Part shown: piece after piece, positions 1 to 8,745 of the stretch
Layout of the letters: each line of letters opens with the position of its first letter
Numbering within the stretch: the stretch's first letter is position 1
NCBI GenBank assembly: GCA_033816765.1
Contig: CM066290.1
Span: 3,348,001-3,412,000, forward strand
DNA from: Nothopassalora personata
Taxonomy: Eukaryota; Ascomycota; Dothideomycetes; Mycosphaerellales; Mycosphaerellaceae
Reading direction: 5' to 3'
Length of the DNA stretch: 64,000 bases
Notes under the pieces: model-generated
What the model was told of the DNA's origin: nothing
The model's input: the letters and a program-made list of their open reading frames with translations, nothing else
Databases searched by the model: none
Translations under genes and position numbers: made by a program

Positions 1-1
1 C

Positions 2-3000
2 ATTAACGACTATCATGGGACCGTCGCACCCCTCTATTTGCTACCAGACACAATCCCATGCTGTTTATCTCTCCACAATGCAGAGTTCCAGGGCTTGTGG
101 CCAATGCGCAATCCTCGGGAAGTCGAAGAGATCTGCTCTGTCTTCAACCTTCCTCAGGCTGTGGTACAACGCTACGTACAATTCGGCGAAGTGTTCAACC
201 TTCTGCACGCGGGTGCCAGTATACTTCGCATTCACCAGAAAGGCTTTGGTGCTGTTGGTGTGTCCAAGAAGTATGGAAAGCGATCCTGGGCTCGCTATCC
301 CATCTTCTGGGGTTTGAAGAAGGTCGGTGCTTTACCCAATCCGGATCCTTCGGACGTCGCAGAATGGGACAAGAAGCTTGCCAACCCGGAAGACATCAAG
401 GTCGACGAAGTCTTTGAAAGTGCGCGAGCAGGTCTCAAGCGACAGGCTCAAGAATGGGCGGGCCTGGAGCAGCGAGCCGATGCGGATCTGTTCGTGTTCG
501 TTGGTCGATGGTCGATGCAGAAAGGCATAGATCTCATCGCCGATGTCTTTCCCGCCATCCTCGAGCAGTACGAGCACGTTCAGCTGCTGTGCGTTGGACC
601 CACAATTGATCTTCATGGCAAGTTCGCAGCTCTCAAGCTTGAGAAGATGATGCAAAAATACCCAGGCCGTGTTTACTCCAAGCCAGAGTTCACTGCATTA
701 CCCCCCTTCATATTTAGCGGAGCTGAATTCGCCTTGATTCCCAGCCGAGACGAGCCATTTGGTCTGGTCGCTGTGGAATTCGGTCGCAAAGGAGCACTTG
801 GCGTTGGATCGCGTGTCGGTGGTCTGGGACAGATGCCTGGTTGGTGGTACACAATCGAGTCGCCAACCACTCGCCATCAAATGCATCAATTCAAGATGGC
901 CATCGCAGGAGCGCTCAAGTCGGACTATGAGACCCGTGCAACGATGCGAGCCCGATCTGCAAAGCAAAGGTTTCCGGTCGCGCAGTGGAAAGAAGACCTT
1001 GAAATTCTCCAAAGCACTTCCATCAAGATCCATCAGAGACTCATGGACCGGATCTCAGCCAAGCGGATGGGTTTGGAAGACAAGAGTGGAAGCTCCACTG
1101 GGTGGAACACGCCAGGCTGGATGACACCCAGGAGCGGATGGGCTACGCCTACTGGATCGAGGCCAAATACAAGGCCATCGTCACCAACGCGTTCTGGCAC
1201 GACGACCCCGACGGGCACCACACCAAACGCTCTGTCACTTGGTATGCGACATGGTCCAGGACACACGTCACCACAGACTAGCGGCGCATCTCGCAGCAAC
1301 TCTTCTTCGAGACCAAGTGCGTCACGCCGAAACTCCGTGGAAGACCAGAACAGCGAGAGAAGATATCTCGGTGGCAGCGGCGACGAAGCCTATATCAGCT
1401 CACAGGCTGCTGAGGAGTCGAAGCAGCGATCGCAATTAGGCACTGGGCTCAACGAGTTGGACTTCGGGCTACGGGACGGCACAAGGAACAACAACCCAAG
1501 TCGGCCGGAGAGAACACACAACCCATATTTCCCAGCCGGCACGCCTTTGACTCCAGGTGCTGACTTTGTTGGTGGTCAGCAATTCCCATTCCTCTCACGT
1601 CCGCACACTCCCATGCGACAAGATGCGCCAAGCGTGCCGCAGACACCGCTTTCCACCGAGATGGTCATGGATGAGAAGAAGGATCAACCTCAAGAATTAA
1701 TGCCCTTCTTTACGGACCCAACTGGCTTGTACTACAAGATGTTTGACAAGAAGCTCGACGCCCTCAATGGCAAGAACTCTGAGAGCGCTCTTTGCATCGA
1801 AGAGTACCTCGAGAAGTCGGAAAAACAATGGTTCAACCGTCTGCATGAAGCGAAGATGAGTCGCAGCAATACCCCCAATGCTTCTAAAGCCGTGACACCG
1901 GCTGGCTCAATCTATGAGGGTGTCGAGACAGATGAGGGCCTTGGGCAATTTCTGTTACCCGCCAACTACAAAGCTCCCGCAGGCATCCGTCGACTCATGA
2001 TCCACAAGTTTGGTGACTGGCCCGCATATTCACTCCTGCTTGCGCTCGGTCAGATCTTGGCTGCCAACTCCTACCAAATCACCCTCATCAGTGGGCAAGT
2101 CGGTCAGACTGCGGGTCAGCTGTACGCCATTTCGTGCATCTACCTGGCGACGACGATAATCTGGTGGTCCTTATTCAGACGTCTTGCTGCGGTGTGGTGT
2201 CTGAGTCTGCCATGGGTTTTTTATGGCATGGCCTTCTGGCTGCTTGCTTTCGCTCCCTTTGGTCAGACGACCTCAGCCCGTGGCTGGATACAGAATGTCG
2301 CGACCGCCATGTATGCGATCGCGTCCTCTTCAGGCTCACTATTCTTCGCTCAGAACTTTGGCTCACTCGGCGCGGCTCCTGTCAAGGACTGGGCTTTCCG
2401 GGCATGCGCCATTCAAGGCACACAGCAGCTCTATGTGGTCGGCCTATGGGCTTGGGGTAACAAGTTGACGAATCAGCAATCGAACGGTTCGTCGACATCC
2501 CTCGGTTACAAGATGACTGCCATCGGCATTCCCATCTCTCTCATGCTATGGGCTGTCGGCGTTGTCCTCTTCCTCGGTCTTCCGGACTTTTACAGACAGA
2601 AGCCCGGTGCCGTGCCCGATTTCTACTCATCCATCTTCAGACGGAAGATCATTGTGTGGTTCCTGGCAACTGTGTGCGTCCAGAACGTCTTCATGTCAGC
2701 GCCATACGGACGAAACTGGTCCTATCTGTGGAGCTCAAACCATGCACCTTGGTGGGCGATCTTCCTGCTCATCATCCTCTTTTTTGTTGTCGTCTGGGCT
2801 GGCATTTTGTTCTACTTTGGACATCTTTCGACAACGCACAGCTGGTTCATTCCCATCTTCGCAATCGGTCTCGGTGCTCCTAGATGGTGTCAAATACTCT
2901 GGGCGACGTCCGACATCGGGCAGTACCTTCCATGGGCTGGCGGGCCAGTCGCATCGGCTGTCCTTGGACGATCACTCTGGCTGTGGTTGGGCGTTCTTGA

Positions 3001-3286
3001 CTCGATCCAAGGAATCGGCTTCGGAATGATTCTTCTGCAGACCATGGTGCGTTTCCACTGCTCGTTCGTCCTCATGGCCGGGCAATGCATTGGTGCCGTC
3101 GCAACGATGATTGCAAGAGCTGATGGTCTCAACTCGGTCGGTCCTGGTCCAACATTTCCTAATTTTGCTGGAGGCTGGTCAGACGGCCTCTCCGAGCCTT
3201 GGTTCTGGATCTGCCTTGTGTTCCAGCTTGGCATCTGCGTTGGCTTCTTCACATTTTTCCGCAAGGAACAGTTGACGAAGCCATGA
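2..3286 (+). CDS. ags1: Alpha-1,3-glucan synthase, C-terminal part (5' end outside window)
   Basis: Makes cell-wall alpha-1,3-glucan at the plasma membrane. The frame is open from base 2, so the gene is cut by the window edge and about 1,094 codons remain; fungal synthases are roughly 2,400 residues, so the N-terminal amylase-like half and the start of the synthase domain are missing. The first ~330 residues are the C-terminal lobe of a GT5 starch/glycogen-synthase-like domain, with the family segments NDYHGTVAPLYLLPDTIPCC, FVFVGRWSMQKGIDL and IPSRDEPFGLVAVEFG. Next comes a Ser/Thr/Pro-rich linker (about residues 340-560), then NYKAPAGIRRLMIHKFGDWP, which opens the multi-spanning membrane region; about ten hydrophobic helices run to the end. 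No intron is seen in this part. Stop at 3284-3286. Family assignment is secure; which paralogue it is cannot be told. Confidence 0.95.
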   Translation: MNDYHGTVAPLYLLPDTIPCCLSLHNAEFQGLWPMRNPREVEEICSVFNLPQAVVQRYVQFGEVFNLLHAGASILRIHQKGFGAVGVSKKYGKRSWARYPIFWGLKKVGALPNPDPSDVAEWDKKLANPEDIKVDEVFESARAGLKRQAQEWAGLEQRADADLFVFVGRWSMQKGIDLIADVFPAILEQYEHVQLLCVGPTIDLHGKFAALKLEKMMQKYPGRVYSKPEFTALPPFIFSGAEFALIPSRDEPFGLVAVEFGRKGALGVGSRVGGLGQMPGWWYTIESPTTRHQMHQFKMAIAGALKSDYETRATMRARSAKQRFPVAQWKEDLEILQSTSIKIHQRLMDRISAKRMGLEDKSGSSTGWNTPGWMTPRSGWATPTGSRPNTRPSSPTRSGTTTPTGTTPNALSLGMRHGPGHTSPQTSGASRSNSSSRPSASRRNSVEDQNSERRYLGGSGDEAYISSQAAEESKQRSQLGTGLNELDFGLRDGTRNNNPSRPERTHNPYFPAGTPLTPGADFVGGQQFPFLSRPHTPMRQDAPSVPQTPLSTEMVMDEKKDQPQELMPFFTDPTGLYYKMFDKKLDALNGKNSESALCIEEYLEKSEKQWFNRLHEAKMSRSNTPNASKAVTPAGSIYEGVETDEGLGQFLLPANYKAPAGIRRLMIHKFGDWPAYSLLLALGQILAANSYQITLISGQVGQTAGQLYAISCIYLATTIIWWSLFRRLAAVWCLSLPWVFYGMAFWLLAFAPFGQTTSARGWIQNVATAMYAIASSSGSLFFAQNFGSLGAAPVKDWAFRACAIQGTQQLYVVGLWAWGNKLTNQQSNGSSTSLGYKMTAIGIPISLMLWAVGVVLFLGLPDFYRQKPGAVPDFYSSIFRRKIIVWFLATVCVQNVFMSAPYGRNWSYLWSSNHAPWWAIFLLIILFFVVVWAGILFYFGHLSTTHSWFIPIFAIGLGAPRWCQILWATSDIGQYLPWAGGPVASAVLGRSLWLWLGVLDSIQGIGFGMILLQTMVRFHCSFVLMAGQCIGAVATMIARADGLNSVGPGPTFPNFAGGWSDGLSEPWFWICLVFQLGICVGFFTFFRKEQLTKP

Positions 3287-3784
3287 TCGGTTCACTTCTG
3301 TACAAAAGAAGGTGTTTACGAGCTCGTCGGAAGAGCGTGTTTCGCGGCGTTTGTTTAGAGGACGGGTCATGATTCAAGGAAGAGATCGATGGCGTTCGTA
3401 CAGTTGACTTGGGATATCAGTGACAGCGTAGCATCGTCTCGGACCTTTGAGCGTACGAAAACATAAGGGTGGACGGGACCTGTCGAGACACGAAGGATAA
3501 TAGGGGATATATGGCGTACCATAGAGCGGTAACTTTTTAGCAGAAAGAGAGACCGAAGTGCTCGGCTCTCGCCAAGATGTTTGTCGCGAACGCGCATCGT
3601 ACCACTTTCGCGAGCCGCTGACTCAGCATTCACGTTGCGAACCGTGCTGTCGTTGGGAATCTCGAACATACATCTATCTCCCTGAACATAGAATAACTGC
3701 ATTTTCACACACTGCGATCCGCGCCTGAAGCAATGAGATGGAATGAGCAACCTTTTGGGGTGCTAGACATGTGACTTTTCCATC
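3287..3784. other. Intergenic, no gene seen
   Basis: The 498 bases between the glucan synthase stop and the Erg27-like start hold only overlapping short frames without recognisable protein features. They should contain the synthase 3' end and the promoter of the downstream gene; no TATA box or repeat stood out. Confidence 0.6.
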
Positions 3785-5204
3785 ATGGAAGAAGGTCCAT
3801 CGCCGGCGTCGGAGGAGAAAAGTACTTTCACTGTGCTGGTGACAGGCGCAAACAGGTAAGTAAAGCGATAGCGCTATACCCGAGGCGCTGCGTGACGGCG
3901 AGAATGCGCTGACGGTCGATCGAGCGCTCAGTGGACTGGGCTTCTCCATATGCTGTCGCCTCATCGACGACTTCTTGGCTACGACGAGGCCACAATCGCA
4001 GACATTGCATCTGTTGTTCTCGACGCGAGATGCGAAGAAGTCGAGAGATACCTTGGCACGATTGAGTGCGCGCCTCAAGAAGACTCTGCCGAATGCCCAT
4101 GCCAAGACTCCCGACGTCAGCCGTGTACTGGAAGCGAGAGTGAAGCTATCGGCCGTCTCGGTCGATCTTCTTCAGCTCACCACCGTGAAGGCGCTTGCAG
4201 AGACACTGCTGCCAAGTGTGCCGAGCATTGACGCCGTCGTGTGGAACGCCGGCATCGCGGGATGGGCTGGACTGAATTGGCTCAAATCAATATGGACTGT
4301 CACGACAGATCTCATTCATGCCACCACCTATCCTACGTACCTCATCACCGACGTTGGGCTTGCTACGAAGCCACAGCTACCACCGCATGACGCTGATGGA
4401 CACCACTCGCAGGGACCAGAGCCAAAGCTTGGCCAAGTCTTCACCGCCAATGTCTTCGGCCACTACCTGCTCACCCACTACTTACGCCCTCTGATGCACG
4501 CCGACACCCGCATCGTCTGGATCTCCAGCATCAGCGCCCTATCTCACACCTTCAGCCTCGACGACATCCAGGGATTAAGGTCAGAAGCAACGTACGAGGC
4601 GTCCAAACGACTGACAGACCTCCTTGTCCTCACCTCAGAACTTCCTTCGACGCAGCCATACGTTCGGAAGTTCTTGCCGCCACTTCCGAACCAAGATCAT
4701 CAATCACGGCCGAAAATGTACGTCACGCACCCGGGTGTCATTGGGACATCCATAGCAGGTCTTCACTGGTTCGTCGGGCTCTTCATGTTTGCCGCCTTCT
4801 ATCTCGCGCGCTGGCTCGGATCGCCGTGGCACCCGGCAGACCCGTACAAAGGCGCTGTGAGCGCTGTCTTTGCCGTCCTCGCAACACGTCCACAGTTGCC
4901 TGAGCAGGAAGAGCGAGACGGCAAGGGCAAGTGGGGTTCCGCTGTGACTGCTAAGGGGCACGAAAGAGTGGCTAGGACGGAAGTGGAGGGCTGGGGCTTC
5001 TGTGGGAGACCTGGTGTTGTCCCGCGAGGTAGTGTCACGGGCAAGACGGGAAGGTACAGGAAGTTCAGAGACAGCACGGCAGAGACGAGGGAAGAGTTTG
5101 AAGAGATTGGACGGCAGGCTTGGAGGGAGCTGGAGGAGATGCGAGTCGAGTGGGAGAAGAGACTGGGACCTATCACGGTGAAGGCTCCCATGCATCATCA
5201 GTGA
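3785..5204 (+). CDS. erg27: 3-ketosteroid reductase (Erg27-like short-chain dehydrogenase)
   Basis: Predicted NADPH-dependent 3-keto sterol reductase of the C-4 demethylation complex in ergosterol synthesis, at the ER. Two exons, 3785-3855 and 3932-5204, give 447 residues. The 76-base intron (GTAAGT...TCAG) splits the cofactor motif: exon 1 ends in VTGAN and exon 2 starts with SGLGFS, restoring TGANSGLG of a Rossmann dinucleotide fold. Further on are VWNAGIAGW (NAG motif), ANVFGHYLL, a WISSISALSH strand carrying the catalytic Ser, and YEASKR (YxxxK active site). HPGVIGTSI and a hydrophobic stretch GLFMFAAFYLARWLG fit the Erg27 group, which has a membrane-associated C-terminal part. The tail is longer and more charged than typical SDRs. 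The ATG at 3785 is chosen because only it supplies the Rossmann strand. Faces the phytase gene tail to tail. Confidence 0.88.
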
Positions 5205-5754
5205 TTGTCCATCACTCTCCTCCTCCTCCTGAAACGACTGCAACGTGCAAATGCCCTTCGAGCCAAGTCTATACATTTCATGATAATGGTATCAGTATAC
5301 ATACGGACAAAACTTTTCAATTCTTTCATTGGTATAATAATCATTGCTCATTCACTCACATGCTACTTTCCAATTACCATAGCAACTTCACTCCTTGGAC
5401 AAGGTGGCTGCGACACGGCTGTAGACGTCAGTACCAACGGTCTTTTTCGTCGTCTGCAGGCAGTGCCTGATGCCAACCTGTTTGATAGATGGATGACACG
5501 GCCAAAGTTGCAAAGACTCAAACTGCCCCATCACCATTGCAGACAAGGGCTTCGCCGTCCTTGGAGCCCGCGAGGCATTCATTGTGCACGCACTACGGCT
5601 GCAGCGGATGGAAGTGGCAGAGGCGTGAGAGAGCTGGAGGGAGGCTGCGCTGCCAGATGTCAGTCATAGCACGGGAGCTGCGAGCGCTGTCCAGCACCGC
5701 CAGCGCAGACGATATCATGGATGATGAAGAAGCGCGACCGTTGCTACCGCTTGC
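5205..5754. other. Convergent 3' intergenic region
   Basis: About 550 bases between two convergent stops. Includes an AT-rich stretch at about 5,260-5,400. Short frames here lack protein features. Nothing else seen. Confidence 0.6.
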
Positions 5755-7640
5755 TCACGCGCTGCTGGTTGAGTTGTCGCTGAGGGGAACGCCGTTGGTG
5801 ATACTTCCATAGGGGACTGGGCCGTACTCCCCGTTACAGCTGTAGTCGTACTGAGCCTCTTGGAGCTTGGTGGACTGGATCTCGATAAAGGTCGTCAGCT
5901 CACACCAGCCGTCGTCACGCTGACCGCACTTCTCGAAGGAGGCGCCGAGTGGGATGGTCCTCTGGTTGAGGATGAAGTGAATGTATCGGGTTTTGCCACC
6001 GGCATCGTACTTGTTACCACTCTTCCTGTCGCCGTTGAGTGGCTGGGGGGTCTCAATGATCTCCATGTCGAGGCGGGCACCGAATGGCTCCATGTGGGAG
6101 ACGATGAGAGAGCGGTTCGGTTGGATGGCGGTTGCTGGGAGGAAGGGGGTGAACTGGGTCAGACCGAAAGCTGTCAGGATCGAAGCAATGTTCGTATCGT
6201 GGGAGAAGTCGAAGTTGAGGGTCTGGTTCAGGGGGAAAGTGGCGACGTTCGAATCCAGTGTCACATTGATCTGAGCGGTTGGCTCCCGGATGAGGTGACC
6301 TTGCAGGCGGTTCAGGATCTCGACGACGTAGCCAATTCCGACAGCACGTCCAGTGGGAGACTGGAACATGTTGTTTCCGGCAAAGTTGATGTCGACAGAG
6401 TACTCGTAACCTTCCCACTCCTGCAATCACGGTCATTAGTATGGAGATGTGACTACATAGTGCCTGCCGTTCCACTTACATCGTAGGTGAACAGCCCACA
6501 GAATGCAGAGTACCCAAGGGCGACAGTCTCATAAGCACAAAGCGATTGAGCATTGTATGCATCGGTGATAGTCCAGTTGAAAGCTGGACCAAGTGCATTC
6601 AGACGCTTGACAGCATCGGCAAGGTAGATGTTAGCCCATTGGGCAGTAGCATTATTACCGCCATGCGAGACGCCCGTATTCGAATTGTTGCAGTTGTAGT
6701 AGCCTGCAAGAGTGTTGTTCCAGATGCCGGTGGTATTCTCGATTGCCACGATCAGGCTTGCGTTTTGGGTCCACTGCAGACCGAAAAAGCCAGCCATGAA
6801 ATACTCAGCAGACTGAAGCATACGATCTTGAGTGGTGGTCCTGGCGTAGATCTTCGTGCCGTTGTTAGGATAAAGGTGGCCATACATGATCTAGATTCAA
6901 GATCGTCAGTGAGTGCTTACCGCACACCGTCCTGTCATGAACATACCTGATGAAGCGTGCCGGAATCGAATAACTCCTGCTTGCCAACTGGAGTCAAGAT
7001 CTCAGCGCCCAGCTTGTAAGTCCAGGTGTTCAAGAAAGACAGATCACCGGTGAAGTTGTGTGGGCCACTTGCAAATGGTTCCGCAAGGTTTCCACTAACG
7101 CCCTTAGTGAAGTTGGTGATCTTCTGTCCAAGAACCTCAGCACCAGCACCAGTGGTTGGGTATCTCGATCCGTGACGAGACAGCATGTTCAACTGCACGA
7201 TCGATGCATTTTGTGGAAGAGCATACTCGTCGGCTCCGAAGCCGGATGGGTTGGGAAAGTAGTGTGAGAGCTGGCCGTGCATCTGGAAGATGTTGTCATT
7301 ATTGATGTTACCCCTGATAGGGATTTGGGTCTCCAGAGGACTGTTAGGAATGTAGCTCTGGCGAGATCTGTTAGTCCTTTTTCATAACCTCATATCATGT
7401 GTCGATGCTGGAGCTGGCTTCACTCACTATACCGGCGAACGGCGCTGGGTTGGTCTGAGCCAAGAACGCCGCATCGCCCGTCGGCGTTGGTCCAGGCAAG
7501 AACTCTGGCGTCGTCTGATAATATTGTGGAACAGATGGGTTGCTGCTGCCGGCCGTCGAGCTTGCAGCGGCCTGCCTGTTGTGCACATTGGCATCAACCA
7601 AGGCAGCGGCCCAAGCCAACAAAAAGCTCTTGTACATCAT
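5755..7640 (-). CDS. Secreted histidine acid phosphatase (phytase-like)
   Basis: Predicted secreted phosphatase that releases phosphate from phytate or other monoesters. Exons read 7640-7428, 7357-6947, 6890-6480 and 6420-5755; the three introns (70, 56, 59 bases) have GT..AG ends and join in frame to 566 residues. The N-terminus MMYKSFLLAWAAALVDA is a good signal peptide, so the ATG at 7640 (or 7637) is preferred; the frame also continues to an ATG at 7769 (609 residues). The catalytic motif RHGSRYP begins near residue 132 and the proton-donor motif HDTNIAS near residue 419, in the order expected of branch-2 histidine phosphatases. Several Asn-X-Ser/Thr sites suit a secreted glycoprotein. 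It is longer than classic PhyA (about 470 residues) because of a linker between signal and catalytic domain. Phytase versus general acid phosphatase cannot be separated here. Confidence 0.88.
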
Positions 7641-7941
7641 CGCCAAAGATCCAAATGTGACCACAAGCAGTGCTACCTGCAAAGCAAACAACTCTCTCGA
7701 AGCGCTGCGAGGCGCGTTCTTGGAAGATGTAGATTGCGGCCAAGTACAAAGCTTTGTACTCGCAGGCATTGACCTACCATCTGTGCCATCCCAGCAGACC
7801 GGCGCGGATTGGCCCGTGTCCTTGGAAATTTCCCTCAGACGCTGTGGACATCCTCAGTCGAGCAGCAGTCGTCGTACAGAAAGTCGCTAGATCCAAGTGC
7901 TGACAAGATCCTGCAAAGTCATGCGGCGCGCGCGCGGATTA

Positions 7942-8128
7942 CAGGCCATGGCAAGAATCATATTTACCCCTGCTAGCGTAGAGCCTCCGGTTAACGATAT
8001 ACATCGATATATGTGGATCAAAAGCAGGTGGCCATACAGTACCAGGCGGTGATCCACATATATCGATTTATATAGTTAGTCGAAGGATGTACGGTAGCAG
8101 GGGCAAATATGATTCTTGCCATAGCCTG
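7942..8128. mobile_element. MITE with ~80-bp terminal inverted repeats, TA target site
   Basis: A 187-bp element bounded on both sides by TA (7940-7941 and 8129-8130). Its two arms are near-complementary over about 80 bases: the left arm begins CAGGCCATGGCAAGAATCAT and the right arm, read on the other strand, begins CAGGCTATGGCAAGAATCAT. The inner ends match too (CGATATATGTGGATCA). Only about 25 bases form the loop. TA duplication and CAGG-type ends fit a Tc1/mariner-derived non-autonomous element; no coding capacity. It lies about 300 bases upstream of the phytase start. Confidence 0.85.
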
Positions 8129-8281
8129 TAGCAGCGCCATCAAGGTACCCGCGAGTTGAGCCGTCCAGGCCCGCCACGTGCTTACCTAGTCCAGCCTCCT
8201 CGATGCCTGCCTGCAGAGGGAAGCGTGGGCGATTGTGCGTGGTGACCAGAAACGTGCGTCAAAGGGGATGAACGATTGGGT

Positions 8282-8311
8282 AGATCTTAGCGCGAAGCTT
8301 TGCTAAGATCT
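8282..8311. repeat. Perfect 10-bp inverted repeat
   Basis: AGATCTTAGC at 8282-8291 and its exact complement GCTAAGATCT at 8302-8311 are separated by 10 bases. It lies in the noncoding gap between the phytase and the Cnn_1N-like gene. Role unknown; may be chance or a regulatory palindrome. Confidence 0.5.
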
Positions 8312-8745
8312 GGTGGCCACGAGAAGATACACTAAGCCTTCTTCCGTTCTTGGCCCCCTGTCTGCGTTATTTGTGGTAGGCAAGGGTATGCAAGGTGAAA
8401 ACTGTGTTCTGATGACGCACAGCAACACTCTTGAGCAGGCCAAGCGCTAAAGCGACGAGCGCCCGAAGAGCCATCAACGAGGGACTTGCAAGATATGCGA
8501 AAAGTAATGATACATTTGCGCTCGAGACGGGCGAAAAGCAAAAGCAAACTCCGCCATAGCGAAAGCCGGACTTTTCGTCTCTGTAGCGATATCAGGTCGT
8601 CACTATTGTACAGGTCTTGAGTCGTTATTGCGTAGCCCGCCCGAAAGCCCGCTTAGGTATCATACCTCCTCTCGGCCCCAGGAAACTGCATTCAAGCAGT
8701 CAACGTGCAAACAAAACCTTCAAGGGAAAAGTCGTTAGTGGGTTT

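Noticed and set aside
5860..6486. A 208-codon plus-strand frame
   Set aside because: Exact shadow of the phytase exons on the other strand.
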